Positions 17,741 through 26,255 of a stretch of 64,000 nt of DNA are shown here, in pieces. Below the pieces are notes generated by a model that had not been told where the DNA came from, did not search any database, and was given only the letters and a program-made list of their open reading frames with translations. Positions within the stretch are counted from its first letter, which is position 1. Each line of letters begins with the position of its first letter. This DNA is from Tabrizicola aquatica (lineage in GTDB: Bacteria > Pseudomonadota > Alphaproteobacteria > Rhodobacterales > Rhodobacteraceae), in contig NZ_PJON01000001.1 of NCBI RefSeq assembly GCF_002900975.1, positions 1,364,001 through 1,428,000 on the forward strand. The letters run 5' to 3'. The translations under genes were made by a program, and so were the position numbers.

Positions 17741-18444
17741 TGGTCTGCGCCGGCACCATCGCGGGGCTGGTGACCGGGCTGGTCCTGGCCTCGGCCGAGC
17801 CGGTGGTGGTCGGCACCGACGCGCCCTTTCCCGACTACACCGCCCTTGACCCGCAAGGCCAGGTGATCGGCTATGAGCGCGACCTGATGGACGGGGTCTG
17901 CGACCGCGCCGCGCTTGACTGCACCTGGGAGCTGGCGAATTTCGACGAGCTGATCCCCGGCGTCATGTCGGGGCGCTTTGACGTCGTGCTGGGCGGCATG
18001 GCCGTGACCGACGAACGCCGCGCGCTGGTGGACTTCACCCAAAGCTACCACCTGACCGACCCCGAGGAATGGTACATCGGCCGCCCCGGCGCCCCGGCCC
18101 CCTCCCAGGCGCGGACTGCCGTCCAGTCCGGCACCGTCCACGAATCGCACCTGCGCCGCATGGGCTATGACCACAGCGTCTTTGCGACCGAGGCCGAAGC
18201 CCTGGCCGCCGTCGCGGAGGGCCGTGTCGACCTGGCCCTCGGCCCGTTCTCGACCCGGGCCGATATCCAGGATTTCGCCGCAGCCCGGGGCCTTGACTAC
18301 CTGTATTCCGAGCTGATCCCCGACGACGGCGTCGCCATGGCCGTCTGCAAGGGCAATCCGCTGCTTGACAGGCTGGACGCAGCACTTGATGCCATGCGTC
18401 AGGACGGCAGCATGGCCGCCATCGAATCCCGCTGGTTCCAGTGA
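17740..18444 (+). CDS. Polar amino-acid-type ABC solute-binding protein (first of two)
   Basis: This 234-residue family-3 solute-binding protein has PDYTALDPQGQVIGYERDL, the GRFDVVLGGMAVTDERRALVDF motif and a C-terminal DGSMAAIESRWF. The N-terminus is hydrophobic and ends in ASA, but it has no basic residue before the core, so it is an atypical signal peptide. It is close in type to the next gene, giving the transporter two receptors. Its start overlaps the stop of the ATPase gene (TGATG). Confidence 0.88.
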   Translation: MVCAGTIAGLVTGLVLASAEPVVVGTDAPFPDYTALDPQGQVIGYERDLMDGVCDRAALDCTWELANFDELIPGVMSGRFDVVLGGMAVTDERRALVDFTQSYHLTDPEEWYIGRPGAPAPSQARTAVQSGTVHESHLRRMGYDHSVFATEAEALAAVAEGRVDLALGPFSTRADIQDFAAARGLDYLYSELIPDDGVAMAVCKGNPLLDRLDAALDAMRQDGSMAAIESRWFQ

Positions 18445-18476
18445 ACCGGCTGAACCATCCTAGAAGGAGACCAAGG

Positions 18477-19196
18477 ATGAAAAACCTGCTTCTTGCCACC
18501 GCGCTGATCGCGGTTTCCGGCGCAGCCTTCGCTCAGGACGTCGTGCGCCTGGGCACCGAGGGCGCCTACCCGCCCTTCAACTTCATCAACGACGCCGGCG
18601 AAGTCGCGGGCTTCGAGCGGGAAGTGGGCGACGAGCTGTGCAAGCGCGCCAGCCTGACCTGCGAATGGGTCACCAACGAATGGGACTCGATCATCCCGAA
18701 CCTGCAGTCGGGCAACTATGACGTCATCATCGCCGGGATGAGCATCACCGACGAACGTGACGAAGTCATCGACTTCAGCCAGAACTACTTCCCGCCAGCC
18801 TCCTCGGCCTATGTGGCGATGGCGGCCGATGCCGACCTCAAGGGCGTCGTCGCGGCTCAGGTCTCGACCATCCAGGCTGGCTATGTCGCGGAATCGGGTG
18901 CCACCGTGCTGGAATTCGCCACCCCCGACGAATCCGTCGCCGCCGTGCGCAACGGCGAAGCGGTCGCCGTCTTTGCCGACAAGGACTTCCTGGTCCCGAT
19001 CGTGGCCGAATCGAACGGCGAGCTGATGTTCGTCGGCGAGGAAGTGCAGCTTGGCGGCGGCGTGGGCCTTGGCCTGCGCGAAAGCGACACCGAGCTGAAA
19101 GACAAGTTCAACGCCGCCATCCAGTCGATGAAGGATGACGGCAGCCTGAACGCGCTGATCGAAAAGCACTTCGGCGCCGAAGCCGCCAAGTTCTGA
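18477..19196 (+). CDS. Polar amino-acid-type ABC solute-binding protein (second of two)
   Basis: This 239-residue periplasmic protein has a textbook signal peptide (MKNLLLATALIAVSGAAFAQ). Mature motifs are AYPPFNFINDAGEVAGFEREV, YDVIIAGMSITDERDEVIDF and NALIEKHF. A strong ribosome-binding site (AAGGAGA) precedes the ATG at 18477. It is probably the main receptor for the permeases downstream. The better ribosome-binding site and canonical signal suggest higher output than the preceding paralogue. Confidence 0.94.
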   Translation: MKNLLLATALIAVSGAAFAQDVVRLGTEGAYPPFNFINDAGEVAGFEREVGDELCKRASLTCEWVTNEWDSIIPNLQSGNYDVIIAGMSITDERDEVIDFSQNYFPPASSAYVAMAADADLKGVVAAQVSTIQAGYVAESGATVLEFATPDESVAAVRNGEAVAVFADKDFLVPIVAESNGELMFVGEEVQLGGGVGLGLRESDTELKDKFNAAIQSMKDDGSLNALIEKHFGAEAAKF

Positions 19197-19235
19197 TCAA
19201 AAGGGGCGCGGTTCCGGCCGCGCCCCCGTCCCCAG

Positions 19236-20114
19236 ATGTTCGCAAGCTGCGCCGATCCCAAATCCATCGAGGGCCTGACCTGGGCCATGTGCTACCTGAC
19301 CTCGGGCAAGCACCTGGATTTCTACTGGTCGTTCCTGACGGTGCTTCTGCTGCTGGCCCTGACCGCGCCGGCCGCGCTGGCCATGGGGTTCGCCGGTGCC
19401 ACCGCCGCCCGTTCGCGCCTTCTGCCCGTCAGCCTTCTTGGCAAGGGCTATGCCGCCATCGTACGTGGCGTGCCGGACATCGTGTTTTTCCTGTTTTTCG
19501 TCATCGCGCTGGACCAGGGGCTGGAATACCTGAAAAGCCTTGCCGTCTGTGAAAACCCCGTCTGGCCCTGGCAGGGGCTGGAGTTCCGCGTCTGCCCCGA
19601 GGCGAAGATCCCCTTGGGCAAATCCTCGGCCTTCTGGCATCAGGCCTACGGCTTTGCGCTGGCGGTCTTTACCTTCGCGCTGGTGTTCGGGGCTTTTGCC
19701 GCCAACGTCCTTTACGGCGCGATGAATGCCGTCCCCCGGGCGCAACTGGAAACGGCCGAGGCTTACGGCATGTCCCACGGCCAGGTTTTCCGCCGCATCC
19801 TGGTGCCGCAGATGTGGGTCTATGCCCTGCCCGGCCTGTCGAACCTGTGGATGATCCTGATCAAGGCCACGCCGCTGCTGTTCCTTTTGGGCGTCAAGGA
19901 TATCGTCTACTGGGCACGAGAGCTGGGCGGCTCCAAGACGCAGGCCTATGAATACCCGCACCCCGACTGGCGGCTGTGGTATTTCCTGGGCCTGTTGGTC
20001 TTTTACCTTCTCTTCACCAAGGTCTCGGAAATCGTGCTGGCGCGCATCTCGGCCCGGCTGAACCACGGCCAGGCCACGGCGGGCGGTGAAGCCCTGCGAA
20101 AGGCCGCAGCATGA
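19236..20114 (+). CDS. Polar amino-acid-type ABC transporter permease (first)
   Basis: This 292-residue membrane protein has about five to six hydrophobic segments and the binding-protein-dependent permease motif RAQLETAEAYGMSHGQVFRRILVPQ (EAA loop, about 168-192) that contacts the ATPase. It has an unusually long insertion between segments 1 and 2. Its stop overlaps a 25-codon micro-ORF that leads to the second permease. Confidence 0.92.
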   Translation: MFASCADPKSIEGLTWAMCYLTSGKHLDFYWSFLTVLLLLALTAPAALAMGFAGATAARSRLLPVSLLGKGYAAIVRGVPDIVFFLFFVIALDQGLEYLKSLAVCENPVWPWQGLEFRVCPEAKIPLGKSSAFWHQAYGFALAVFTFALVFGAFAANVLYGAMNAVPRAQLETAEAYGMSHGQVFRRILVPQMWVYALPGLSNLWMILIKATPLLFLLGVKDIVYWARELGGSKTQAYEYPHPDWRLWYFLGLLVFYLLFTKVSEIVLARISARLNHGQATAGGEALRKAAA

Positions 20115-20188
20115 GCGACCAAAAGTTTTCCAAAACTTTTGCAAATTCCTTCGAAGGAATTTGGCCCGCGCCGGGGGACACCGCATGA
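20111..20188 (+). CDS. 25-codon micro-ORF bridging two permease genes
   Basis: A tiny frame starting MSDQKFSKTF and ending PGDTA overlaps the stop of the first permease (ATGA at 20111-20114) and the start of the second (ATGA at 20185-20188). Its body is formed by two palindromic elements, so it has no protein-family character. It may simply carry ribosomes across the repeat and keep the two permeases coupled. Whether the peptide is stable or functional is unknown. Confidence 0.45.
   Translation: MSDQKFSKTFANSFEGIWPAPGDTA
20121..20163. repeat. Two adjacent perfect palindromes inside the ABC operon
   Basis: AAAAGTTTT-CC-AAAACTTTT (20121-20140) is followed at once by a perfect 22-bp palindrome (20142-20163) built on CAAATTCCTTC and its complement with a TTCGAA centre. 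Both are AT-rich against a GC-rich background. They look like a mobile extragenic palindromic element lodged between two permease genes. Confidence 0.85.
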
Positions 20189-21012
20189 CCTGCTGGGAGA
20201 CCGTCCAGGCCTATGCCTTCCGCTCGCTCGGGTTCGGCGAGAACCTTCTGCCCCGGTCCGACTTCACCCTTTGCCAGCAGATCACGCTGATCGGGTCGGG
20301 GATGCTCTGGAATATCTATTTCGGCGTCCTCGCCCTGGCCTTCGGCTTTTTCCTGGCCGTCGCCGTGGCCCTTGCCAAATCCTCACCGCGCGCCCTGGTC
20401 CGCAAGCCGGCCGAATGGTTCGTCTTTCTCTTCCGCGGCTCGCCCCTCTTCATCCAGTTCTTCCTGGCTTATGAGGCGCTGCAGATGCTGCCCAAGGCCG
20501 GAATCAACATTCTGGGGATCACCGTCGAAACCGCCTGGACCACCCGCGCCTGGGCCGGGGCGCTTCTGGTCCTGTTCCTGAACACCTCGGCCTATGCTGC
20601 CGAGATCTTCCACGGCGCGTTGAAGTCCATCCCCAAGGGCGACCTCGAGGCGGCCGAGGCCTATGGCATCACCGGCTGGCAGAAGTTCCGCCGCATCCAG
20701 TGGCCGACCATGCTGCGGCTGGCCTGGCCCGCCTATACGAACGAGGCGATCTTCCTGTTCCACGCCACGACGCTGGTGTTCTTCTCGGGCTTTCCGGCCT
20801 TTCGGCAGATGGGCGACGCGCTCTATTACGCGAACTACTTTGCCGACAAGACCTTCAACCCCTTCGTCCCCTACCCGATCGTCGCGGTCTATTTCATCCT
20901 TCTGACCCTGCTGGTCACCTGGATCTTCGCCGTGGTGAACCGGCGGCTGAACCGGCACCTGCCGTCGAATGTCAAAAGCAGAATTCGCTTGCGTCCGCAG
21001 TTGATCCGGTAG
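20185..21012 (+). CDS. Polar amino-acid-type ABC transporter permease (second)
   Basis: This 275-residue membrane protein forms the channel with the first permease. Features are LITL-type start (DFTLCQQITLIGSGM), FLFRGSPLFIQFFLAYE (about 87-103) and the EAA loop KGDLEAAEAYGITGWQKFRRIQWP (about 152-175). The ATG at 20185 has a GGGGGA ribosome-binding site; the frame is open further upstream through the palindromic repeat. Confidence 0.92.
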   Translation: MTCWETVQAYAFRSLGFGENLLPRSDFTLCQQITLIGSGMLWNIYFGVLALAFGFFLAVAVALAKSSPRALVRKPAEWFVFLFRGSPLFIQFFLAYEALQMLPKAGINILGITVETAWTTRAWAGALLVLFLNTSAYAAEIFHGALKSIPKGDLEAAEAYGITGWQKFRRIQWPTMLRLAWPAYTNEAIFLFHATTLVFFSGFPAFRQMGDALYYANYFADKTFNPFVPYPIVAVYFILLTLLVTWIFAVVNRRLNRHLPSNVKSRIRLRPQLIR

Positions 21013-21193
21013 TAGGCTACTTTTGATCAAATTATCCGGGCACCCGCCCGGACCCCGTGGAAATGCCGAAAAGAAGGCCTGCGGGGGAAGGCGATCGAAA
21101 CCAGGGGAAGGACCAAGGGCATGGTCCCATCCTGCGCATCAGGCGGGCACATCCGTGCCCCGGGCGCGGGGATCGTGCCCTTCCTGTTTGAAC

Positions 21194-22534
21194 ATGACGA
21201 TGAAGGATTGGCTTAGAAAGCACCCCGACGTGCGGACCATTCGCGTGGCCGCCGTCGATCTGAACGGCCAGGCACGCGGCAAGCGCGTCCCGGCCCGGTT
21301 TGCCGAGAACGTGGTAAAGAACGGGACCCGTTTCCCGTTCTCGGTCCTGAACCTCGACATCTGGGGCGAGGATATCGATGACAGCCCGCTGGTCTTTGAA
21401 CAGGGCGACCAGGACGGCGTCCTGAAACCGACCGAGCGCGGCTTCATGCCGATGCCCTGGCTGGAGGCGCCGACCGCCCTTTTGCCGATCTGGATGTTCC
21501 GCGAGAACGGCACACCGTACGAGGGCGACCCGCGCCACGCGCTGAACGCTGTCGTCCAGCGCTACAAGGCCAAGGGTCTGACCCCGGTCTGCGCGATGGA
21601 GCTGGAGTTCTTCCTGATCGACGACAGCGGCAAGACTATGCAGGTCCCCGCCAGCCCGCGCAGCGGCAAGCGCCGCAAGGCGGCCGAGACTCTGTCGATC
21701 CGCGCGCTGGATGCCTTCGACACCTTCTTCACCGACCTCTACGACGCCTGCGAGGCGATGGACATTCCGGCCGACACCACCACGTCGGAAACCGGCCTGG
21801 GCCAGTTCGAGGTCAACCTGATGCATTGCGACGACGCCCTGCGCGCCGCCGATGATGCCTGGCTGTTCAAGATGCTGGTCAAGGGCCTGGCGCGCCGCCA
21901 CGGCTTTGCCGCCAGCTTCATGGCCAAGCCCTACATGGAATATTCCGGCTCGGGGCTGCACACGCATTTCTCGGTCCTTGATGCCAAGGGCGACAACATC
22001 TTCGACAGCGGCGGCCCGAAAGGCACCGCGCAACTGCGCCACGCGGTGGCCGGCTGCCTGGCGGCGATGAATGACTCCACGCTGCTTTTCGCCCCGCATT
22101 TCAACAGCTATGAGCGTCTGGTCCCCGACAAGCACGCGCCCACCGCCATCTCCTGGGGGTATGAGAACCGCACGGCAGCCATCCGCATCCCGGCTGGCAA
22201 CCCTGCCGCCCGGCGGATCGAGCATCGGGTGGCCGGGGGCGACGTGAACCCCTACCTCATGCTGGCCGCGATCCTTGGCGCTGCGCTGACCGGGATCGAG
22301 GACGAGATGGAGCCGCCACCCCCCGTCACCGGCAATGCCTATGCGATGGACCTGCCGTCGATTCCGGCCAACTGGGAAGCCGCGATCGAGGCGTTCGAAC
22401 ATTCGGACATCCTCTATCGCTTCCTGCCCAAGGAACTGATCCGCAACCTGGTGCAGACCAAGCGGCAGGAACTGCACTACATCGCCGAGCTTTCGGCGGA
22501 AGAGCGGCTGGAACTTTACCTCGACACCGTCTGA
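21194..22534 (+). CDS. Glutamine-synthetase-family ligase, PuuA-like (first of two)
   Basis: This 446-residue protein has the GS beta-grasp and catalytic domains. It has ELEFFLID for the metal-binding Glu region, SGLHTHFSV in the active site and NRTAAIRIPAGNPAARRIEHRVAGGDVNPYL for the nucleotide/substrate end. Together with the downstream amidotransferase and oxidase it fits a gamma-glutamyl-amine ligase (glutamate plus amine plus ATP), as in the Puu putrescine pathway, rather than a housekeeping GlnA. The exact amine is unknown. The ATG at 21194 is chosen where family homology begins. Confidence 0.88.
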   Translation: MTMKDWLRKHPDVRTIRVAAVDLNGQARGKRVPARFAENVVKNGTRFPFSVLNLDIWGEDIDDSPLVFEQGDQDGVLKPTERGFMPMPWLEAPTALLPIWMFRENGTPYEGDPRHALNAVVQRYKAKGLTPVCAMELEFFLIDDSGKTMQVPASPRSGKRRKAAETLSIRALDAFDTFFTDLYDACEAMDIPADTTTSETGLGQFEVNLMHCDDALRAADDAWLFKMLVKGLARRHGFAASFMAKPYMEYSGSGLHTHFSVLDAKGDNIFDSGGPKGTAQLRHAVAGCLAAMNDSTLLFAPHFNSYERLVPDKHAPTAISWGYENRTAAIRIPAGNPAARRIEHRVAGGDVNPYLMLAAILGAALTGIEDEMEPPPPVTGNAYAMDLPSIPANWEAAIEAFEHSDILYRFLPKELIRNLVQTKRQELHYIAELSAEERLELYLDTV

Positions 22535-22689
22535 CCGCTCCTCGTTCGACTGCGTCTCCTCGTCGCGAAGCCCGCGGCGAGGAGAAGGCGAAGCCGCACG
22601 ACGAGCATCCCCAACTCCCCCATCCCCAACTCCCCCCTTGACCGCCCCCACCCTTCGCACCCACCTTGAGGAAAACCAAAGGGATCAAG

Positions 22690-23394
22690 ATGCAGATCGG
22701 CATCCTCCAGACCGGCGAAAGCCCCGACGCGCTCCGCGACCAGGGCGATTACCCGGATTTCTTCGAGACGCTGCTGGCCGGCCGCGGCCTGACCTTCCGC
22801 CGCTGGGCCGTCCTGCACAATGACTTCCCGTCGGACGTCCATGACTGCGACGGCTGGCTGATTACCGGCTCGCGCCACGGCGCCTATGAGCCGCACCCCT
22901 GGATTCCGCCCCTGGAGGACTTCATCCGCCGCGCCTATGCCCAGCATGTGCCGGTGGTCGGCATCTGCTTTGGCCACCAGATCATCGCCCAGGCGATGGG
23001 GGGCCGGGTCGAGAAATATGCCGGCGGCTGGTCGGTCGGCCCCACCGAATACGACTTCGGCGACCAGACCTATACCCTGAACGCCTGGCACCAGGACCAG
23101 GTGGTGCAAAAGCCCGAGATGGCCAAGGTCCTTGGCTCGACCGCGTTTTGCGAGAACGCGGCCCTCCTCTATGACGACCGCATGTTTACCGTCCAGCCGC
23201 ACCCAGAATTCCGCAAGGAGTTCATGGCGGGGCTGATCCAGCACCGGGGGCCGGGTCTGGTCCCCGACGCGCTTCTTGCCGATGCCACCCAAAGGCTCGA
23301 CACGCCCACCGACAGCCCGTCGATGGCCGACCGGATCGCGGATTTCTTCCTGACCCACCAAGCCAAATCTGGGGCCGAGAAGCTCCGCGCCTGA
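22690..23394 (+). CDS. Class-I glutamine amidotransferase, PuuD-type gamma-glutamyl hydrolase candidate
   Basis: This 234-residue protein has the GATase-1 fold with nucleophile Cys93 in GICFGHQII and the His-Pro-Glu triad in FTVQPHPEF. Stand-alone proteins of this class beside PuuA-like ligases remove the glutamyl group from gamma-glutamyl intermediates. It lies between the two ligase genes. The ATG at 22690 is chosen at MQIGILQTGE; an upstream in-frame ATG at 22666 is less likely. Confidence 0.87.
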   Translation: MQIGILQTGESPDALRDQGDYPDFFETLLAGRGLTFRRWAVLHNDFPSDVHDCDGWLITGSRHGAYEPHPWIPPLEDFIRRAYAQHVPVVGICFGHQIIAQAMGGRVEKYAGGWSVGPTEYDFGDQTYTLNAWHQDQVVQKPEMAKVLGSTAFCENAALLYDDRMFTVQPHPEFRKEFMAGLIQHRGPGLVPDALLADATQRLDTPTDSPSMADRIADFFLTHQAKSGAEKLRA

Positions 23395-23435
23395 TCCTTC
23401 GGCCGCGGGGGCCACCCCCCAACAATGTGTGACAT

Positions 23436-24791
23436 ATGTCCAAATGGACCGATCAGCTGCCGCAGGCAGCGCGTGACTACATCGGCAACCGCCGGGTAGA
23501 CGAAGTCGAATGCATCATCGGCGACATCGCCGGTGTGGCGCGCGGCAAGGCGATGCCGGCCGCGAAATTCGGCAAGCAGACCAACTACTTCCTGCCGAAC
23601 TCGATCTTCCTGCAGACGATCACCGGCGAATGGGCCGACAACCCCTTCGACGCCTTCACCGAACCCGACATGATCCTGGAACCCGACTGGTCCACCGCCA
23701 CCGCCGCCCCCTGGACCGCGGATGTGACGCTGCAGGTCATCCACGACGCCAAGGACCAGCAGGGCAACCTCGTCCCGTTCAGCCCCCGCAACGTGCTGCG
23801 CCGCATCATGGACCTCTATGCCGCCCAGGGCTGGCGCCCCGTAGTCGCGCCCGAGATGGAATTCTTCCTGACCGCCCGCAACATCGACCCCAACATGCCG
23901 GTGATCCCGCCAATGGGCCGCTCGGGCCGCCGGGCGGCGGGCAAGCAGGCCTATTCGATGTCCGCCGTCGACGAATACGGCAAGGTGATCGACGACATCT
24001 ACGACTATGCCGAGGCGCAGGGCCTGGAAATCGACGGCATCCTGCAGGAAGGCGGTGCCGGCCAGATCGAGCTGAACCTGGCCCACGGCGACCCGATCCG
24101 CCTGGCCGACGAGGTCTTTTTCTTCAAGCGCCTGATCCGTGAGGCGGCGCTGCGCCACGACTGCTTCGCCACCTTCATGGCCAAACCCATCGCCGGGGAG
24201 CCGGGGTCGGCCATGCACATCCACACCTCGGTCGTGGACACCAAGACCGGCAAGAACATCTTCGCCGGTCCGAAAGGGGTCGAGACCGAAGCCTTCATGC
24301 ACTTCATCGGCGGCTTGCAAAAGCACCTTGGCGCGGCCGTGGCCCTGTTCGCGCCCTACGTCAACAGCTACCGCCGCTACGTCCCGGACTTCGCCGCACC
24401 CATCAACCTGGAATGGGGCCGCGACAACCGCACCACGGGGTTGCGCATCCCGATCAGCAGCCCGGCCGGCCGCCGGGTGGAAAACCGCCTGCCAGGCATG
24501 GACTGCAACCCCTACCTTGGCATCGCCTCCACCCTCGCCTGCGGCTATCTTGGCCTGATGAACAAGACGCAGTCGCGCCCCGAATTCACCGGCTCGGCCT
24601 ATATCGATTCCGAGGATATTCCGGTGAACCTTGGCGATGCCCTGGACCTTCTGGACGAGGACATGGCCCTGAAAGAGGTGATGGGCGTTGAGTTCGTCAA
24701 GGTCTACGACAGCGTGAAGCGGAACGAATACAAAGAGTTCCTGCAAGTCATCAGCCCGTGGGAGCGGGAGCATCTGCTCTTGAACGTCTGA
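23436..24791 (+). CDS. Glutamine-synthetase-family ligase, PuuA-like (second of two)
   Basis: This 451-residue ligase has EMEFFLTARNIDPNMP, AGQIELNLAHGDPI, PGSAMHIHTSVVD and NRTTGLRIPISSPAGRRVENRLPGMDCNPYL, all glutamine-synthetase catalytic motifs. It is clearly a paralogue of the gene at 21194 but not a recent copy. Its stop overlaps the start of the FAD oxidase gene by one base. Two ligases could serve different amines or form a mixed complex. Confidence 0.9.
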   Translation: MSKWTDQLPQAARDYIGNRRVDEVECIIGDIAGVARGKAMPAAKFGKQTNYFLPNSIFLQTITGEWADNPFDAFTEPDMILEPDWSTATAAPWTADVTLQVIHDAKDQQGNLVPFSPRNVLRRIMDLYAAQGWRPVVAPEMEFFLTARNIDPNMPVIPPMGRSGRRAAGKQAYSMSAVDEYGKVIDDIYDYAEAQGLEIDGILQEGGAGQIELNLAHGDPIRLADEVFFFKRLIREAALRHDCFATFMAKPIAGEPGSAMHIHTSVVDTKTGKNIFAGPKGVETEAFMHFIGGLQKHLGAAVALFAPYVNSYRRYVPDFAAPINLEWGRDNRTTGLRIPISSPAGRRVENRLPGMDCNPYLGIASTLACGYLGLMNKTQSRPEFTGSAYIDSEDIPVNLGDALDLLDEDMALKEVMGVEFVKVYDSVKRNEYKEFLQVISPWEREHLLLNV

Positions 24792-26098
24792 TGCGGCTGA
24801 ACCTTCTTCACGCGAACGACCGGCGGGGCGAATACCCCGCCAGCTACTACGCCGCGACTGCCACCCCGCTTGACCGTTTCCCGGTCCTGAAGGGGCAGCA
24901 GCGCGCCGATGTCTGCGTCGTCGGCGGCGGCTACACCGGGTTGTCGGCGGCGCTGCATCTGGCCCAGCGCGGCTTTGACGTGGTCCTGCTGGAGGCGCAC
25001 CGCGTCGGCTTCGGCGCTTCGGGCCGGAACGGCGGACAGGTCGGCTCTGGCCAGCGTCAGGACCAGGTCTGGATCGAAAAGACTGTCGGCCGCGAGAACG
25101 CCCACCGGCTCTGGGATCTCGCGGAAGAGGCGAAAGCCCTGGTGAAATCCCTGATCAGCGACCACGCCATGCCGGTGACCTTCCACCCCGGCATCGCCCA
25201 TGCCTGCCGGTCGGACGCCGAGGTCCGCGACACCCACGCCTATGCCGAGAAACTGCGCCGCGACTATGGCTATACCCATCTGGAACCGCTCGACCGCGCG
25301 GGCATCCGTAACCTGATCGGCTCGACCCAATATGTCGGCGGCGAGATCGACCGCGACGCGGGCCACCTGCACCCGCTGAACTATGCCATCGGCCTTGCAC
25401 AGGCCGCCGCGAAGGCCGGGGTCCGCCTCCACGAGTTGTCCGAGGTCCACCGCGTGGAACCCGGCCCGCGCCCCGTGGTCCGCACCGCATCAGGCCATGT
25501 CGACTGCGCGACGGTGATCCTGGCCGGGAACGGCTACCTGGGCCAGCTTTCCCCAAAGGTCTCGGCGAAAGTCATGCCGATCAACAACTTCATCCTCGCA
25601 ACCGAACCTCTGGGAGAGGCTGCGAAAGACCTCCTCGCCGAACCCGTTGCCGTCGCCGACACGCGCTTCGTCGTCAATTACTGGCGCCTGTCCGAGGATA
25701 ACCGCCTCCTCTTCGGTGGCGGTGAGTCCTACGGCTACCGCTTCCCCGACATCCTCAAGACCGTCTCGAAACCGATGCTCCAAGTCTATCCGCAACTGGC
25801 GAAAACCCGGATCACCCATGCCTGGGGCGGAACGCTTGCGATCACGGTGAACCGGATGCCCTGCTTCACCCGTCCTGGCCAGAACATCCTGTCCGCCTCC
25901 GGCTACTCCGGCCACGGCGTCGCGATGGCGACCCTTGCGGGCAAGCTGATGGCCGAGGCCACGGCGGGCCAGATGGAACGCTTTGACCTGATGGCAAGCC
26001 TGCCCCAGCACCGCTTCCCCGGTGGCGCGGCCCTGCGCTGGCCGCTCCTTGCCACCGCGATGACCTGGTACGCGATGCGCGACCGGCTGGGCCTCTGA
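24791..26098 (+). CDS. FAD-dependent oxidoreductase, PuuB-type (gamma-glutamylamine oxidase candidate)
   Basis: This 435-residue DAO-family flavoprotein has an ADVCVVGGGYTGLSAALHLAQ dinucleotide-binding motif near 37-57 and GFGASGRNGGQVGSGQRQDQ, typical of PuuB/OrdL oxidases. The C-terminal AWGGTLAITVNRMPCF and GYSGHGVAMATLAGKL complete the FAD site. It would oxidise a gamma-glutamylated amine to the aldehyde with release of hydrogen peroxide. It is the last gene of the ABC-ligase-oxidase cluster, with a one-base overlap to the upstream ligase. Confidence 0.92.
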   Translation: MRLNLLHANDRRGEYPASYYAATATPLDRFPVLKGQQRADVCVVGGGYTGLSAALHLAQRGFDVVLLEAHRVGFGASGRNGGQVGSGQRQDQVWIEKTVGRENAHRLWDLAEEAKALVKSLISDHAMPVTFHPGIAHACRSDAEVRDTHAYAEKLRRDYGYTHLEPLDRAGIRNLIGSTQYVGGEIDRDAGHLHPLNYAIGLAQAAAKAGVRLHELSEVHRVEPGPRPVVRTASGHVDCATVILAGNGYLGQLSPKVSAKVMPINNFILATEPLGEAAKDLLAEPVAVADTRFVVNYWRLSEDNRLLFGGGESYGYRFPDILKTVSKPMLQVYPQLAKTRITHAWGGTLAITVNRMPCFTRPGQNILSASGYSGHGVAMATLAGKLMAEATAGQMERFDLMASLPQHRFPGGAALRWPLLATAMTWYAMRDRLGL

Positions 26099-26103
26099 CC
26101 ACC

Positions 26104-26216
26104 CCCGGGGGCGCTTCGCCCCCCGGCCCCCCCGAGGATATTTGCGGACAGAAAATGGAAAGTCACCTGCCATTTTCTGTCGAAAAATATCCCGGGGGTC
26201 CGGGGGCTGGCCCCCG
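26104..26216. repeat. Inverted pair of AAATATCC elements before dnaG
   Basis: A GC-rich hairpin (from 26104) is followed by a long inverted repeat. The arms at 26136-26158 and 26170-26192 each contain GACAGAAAATGG or its complement as a perfect 12-bp pair, then three unpaired bases, then GGATATTT/AAATATCC, around an 11-nt loop. G/C runs flank both ends. It lies between the FAD-oxidase stop and the dnaG start and could end transcription in both directions. Confidence 0.85.
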
Positions 26217-26255
26217 GGGGCTGCACAGGGCGCGCGATCTGGTATAAGCGGGGGC

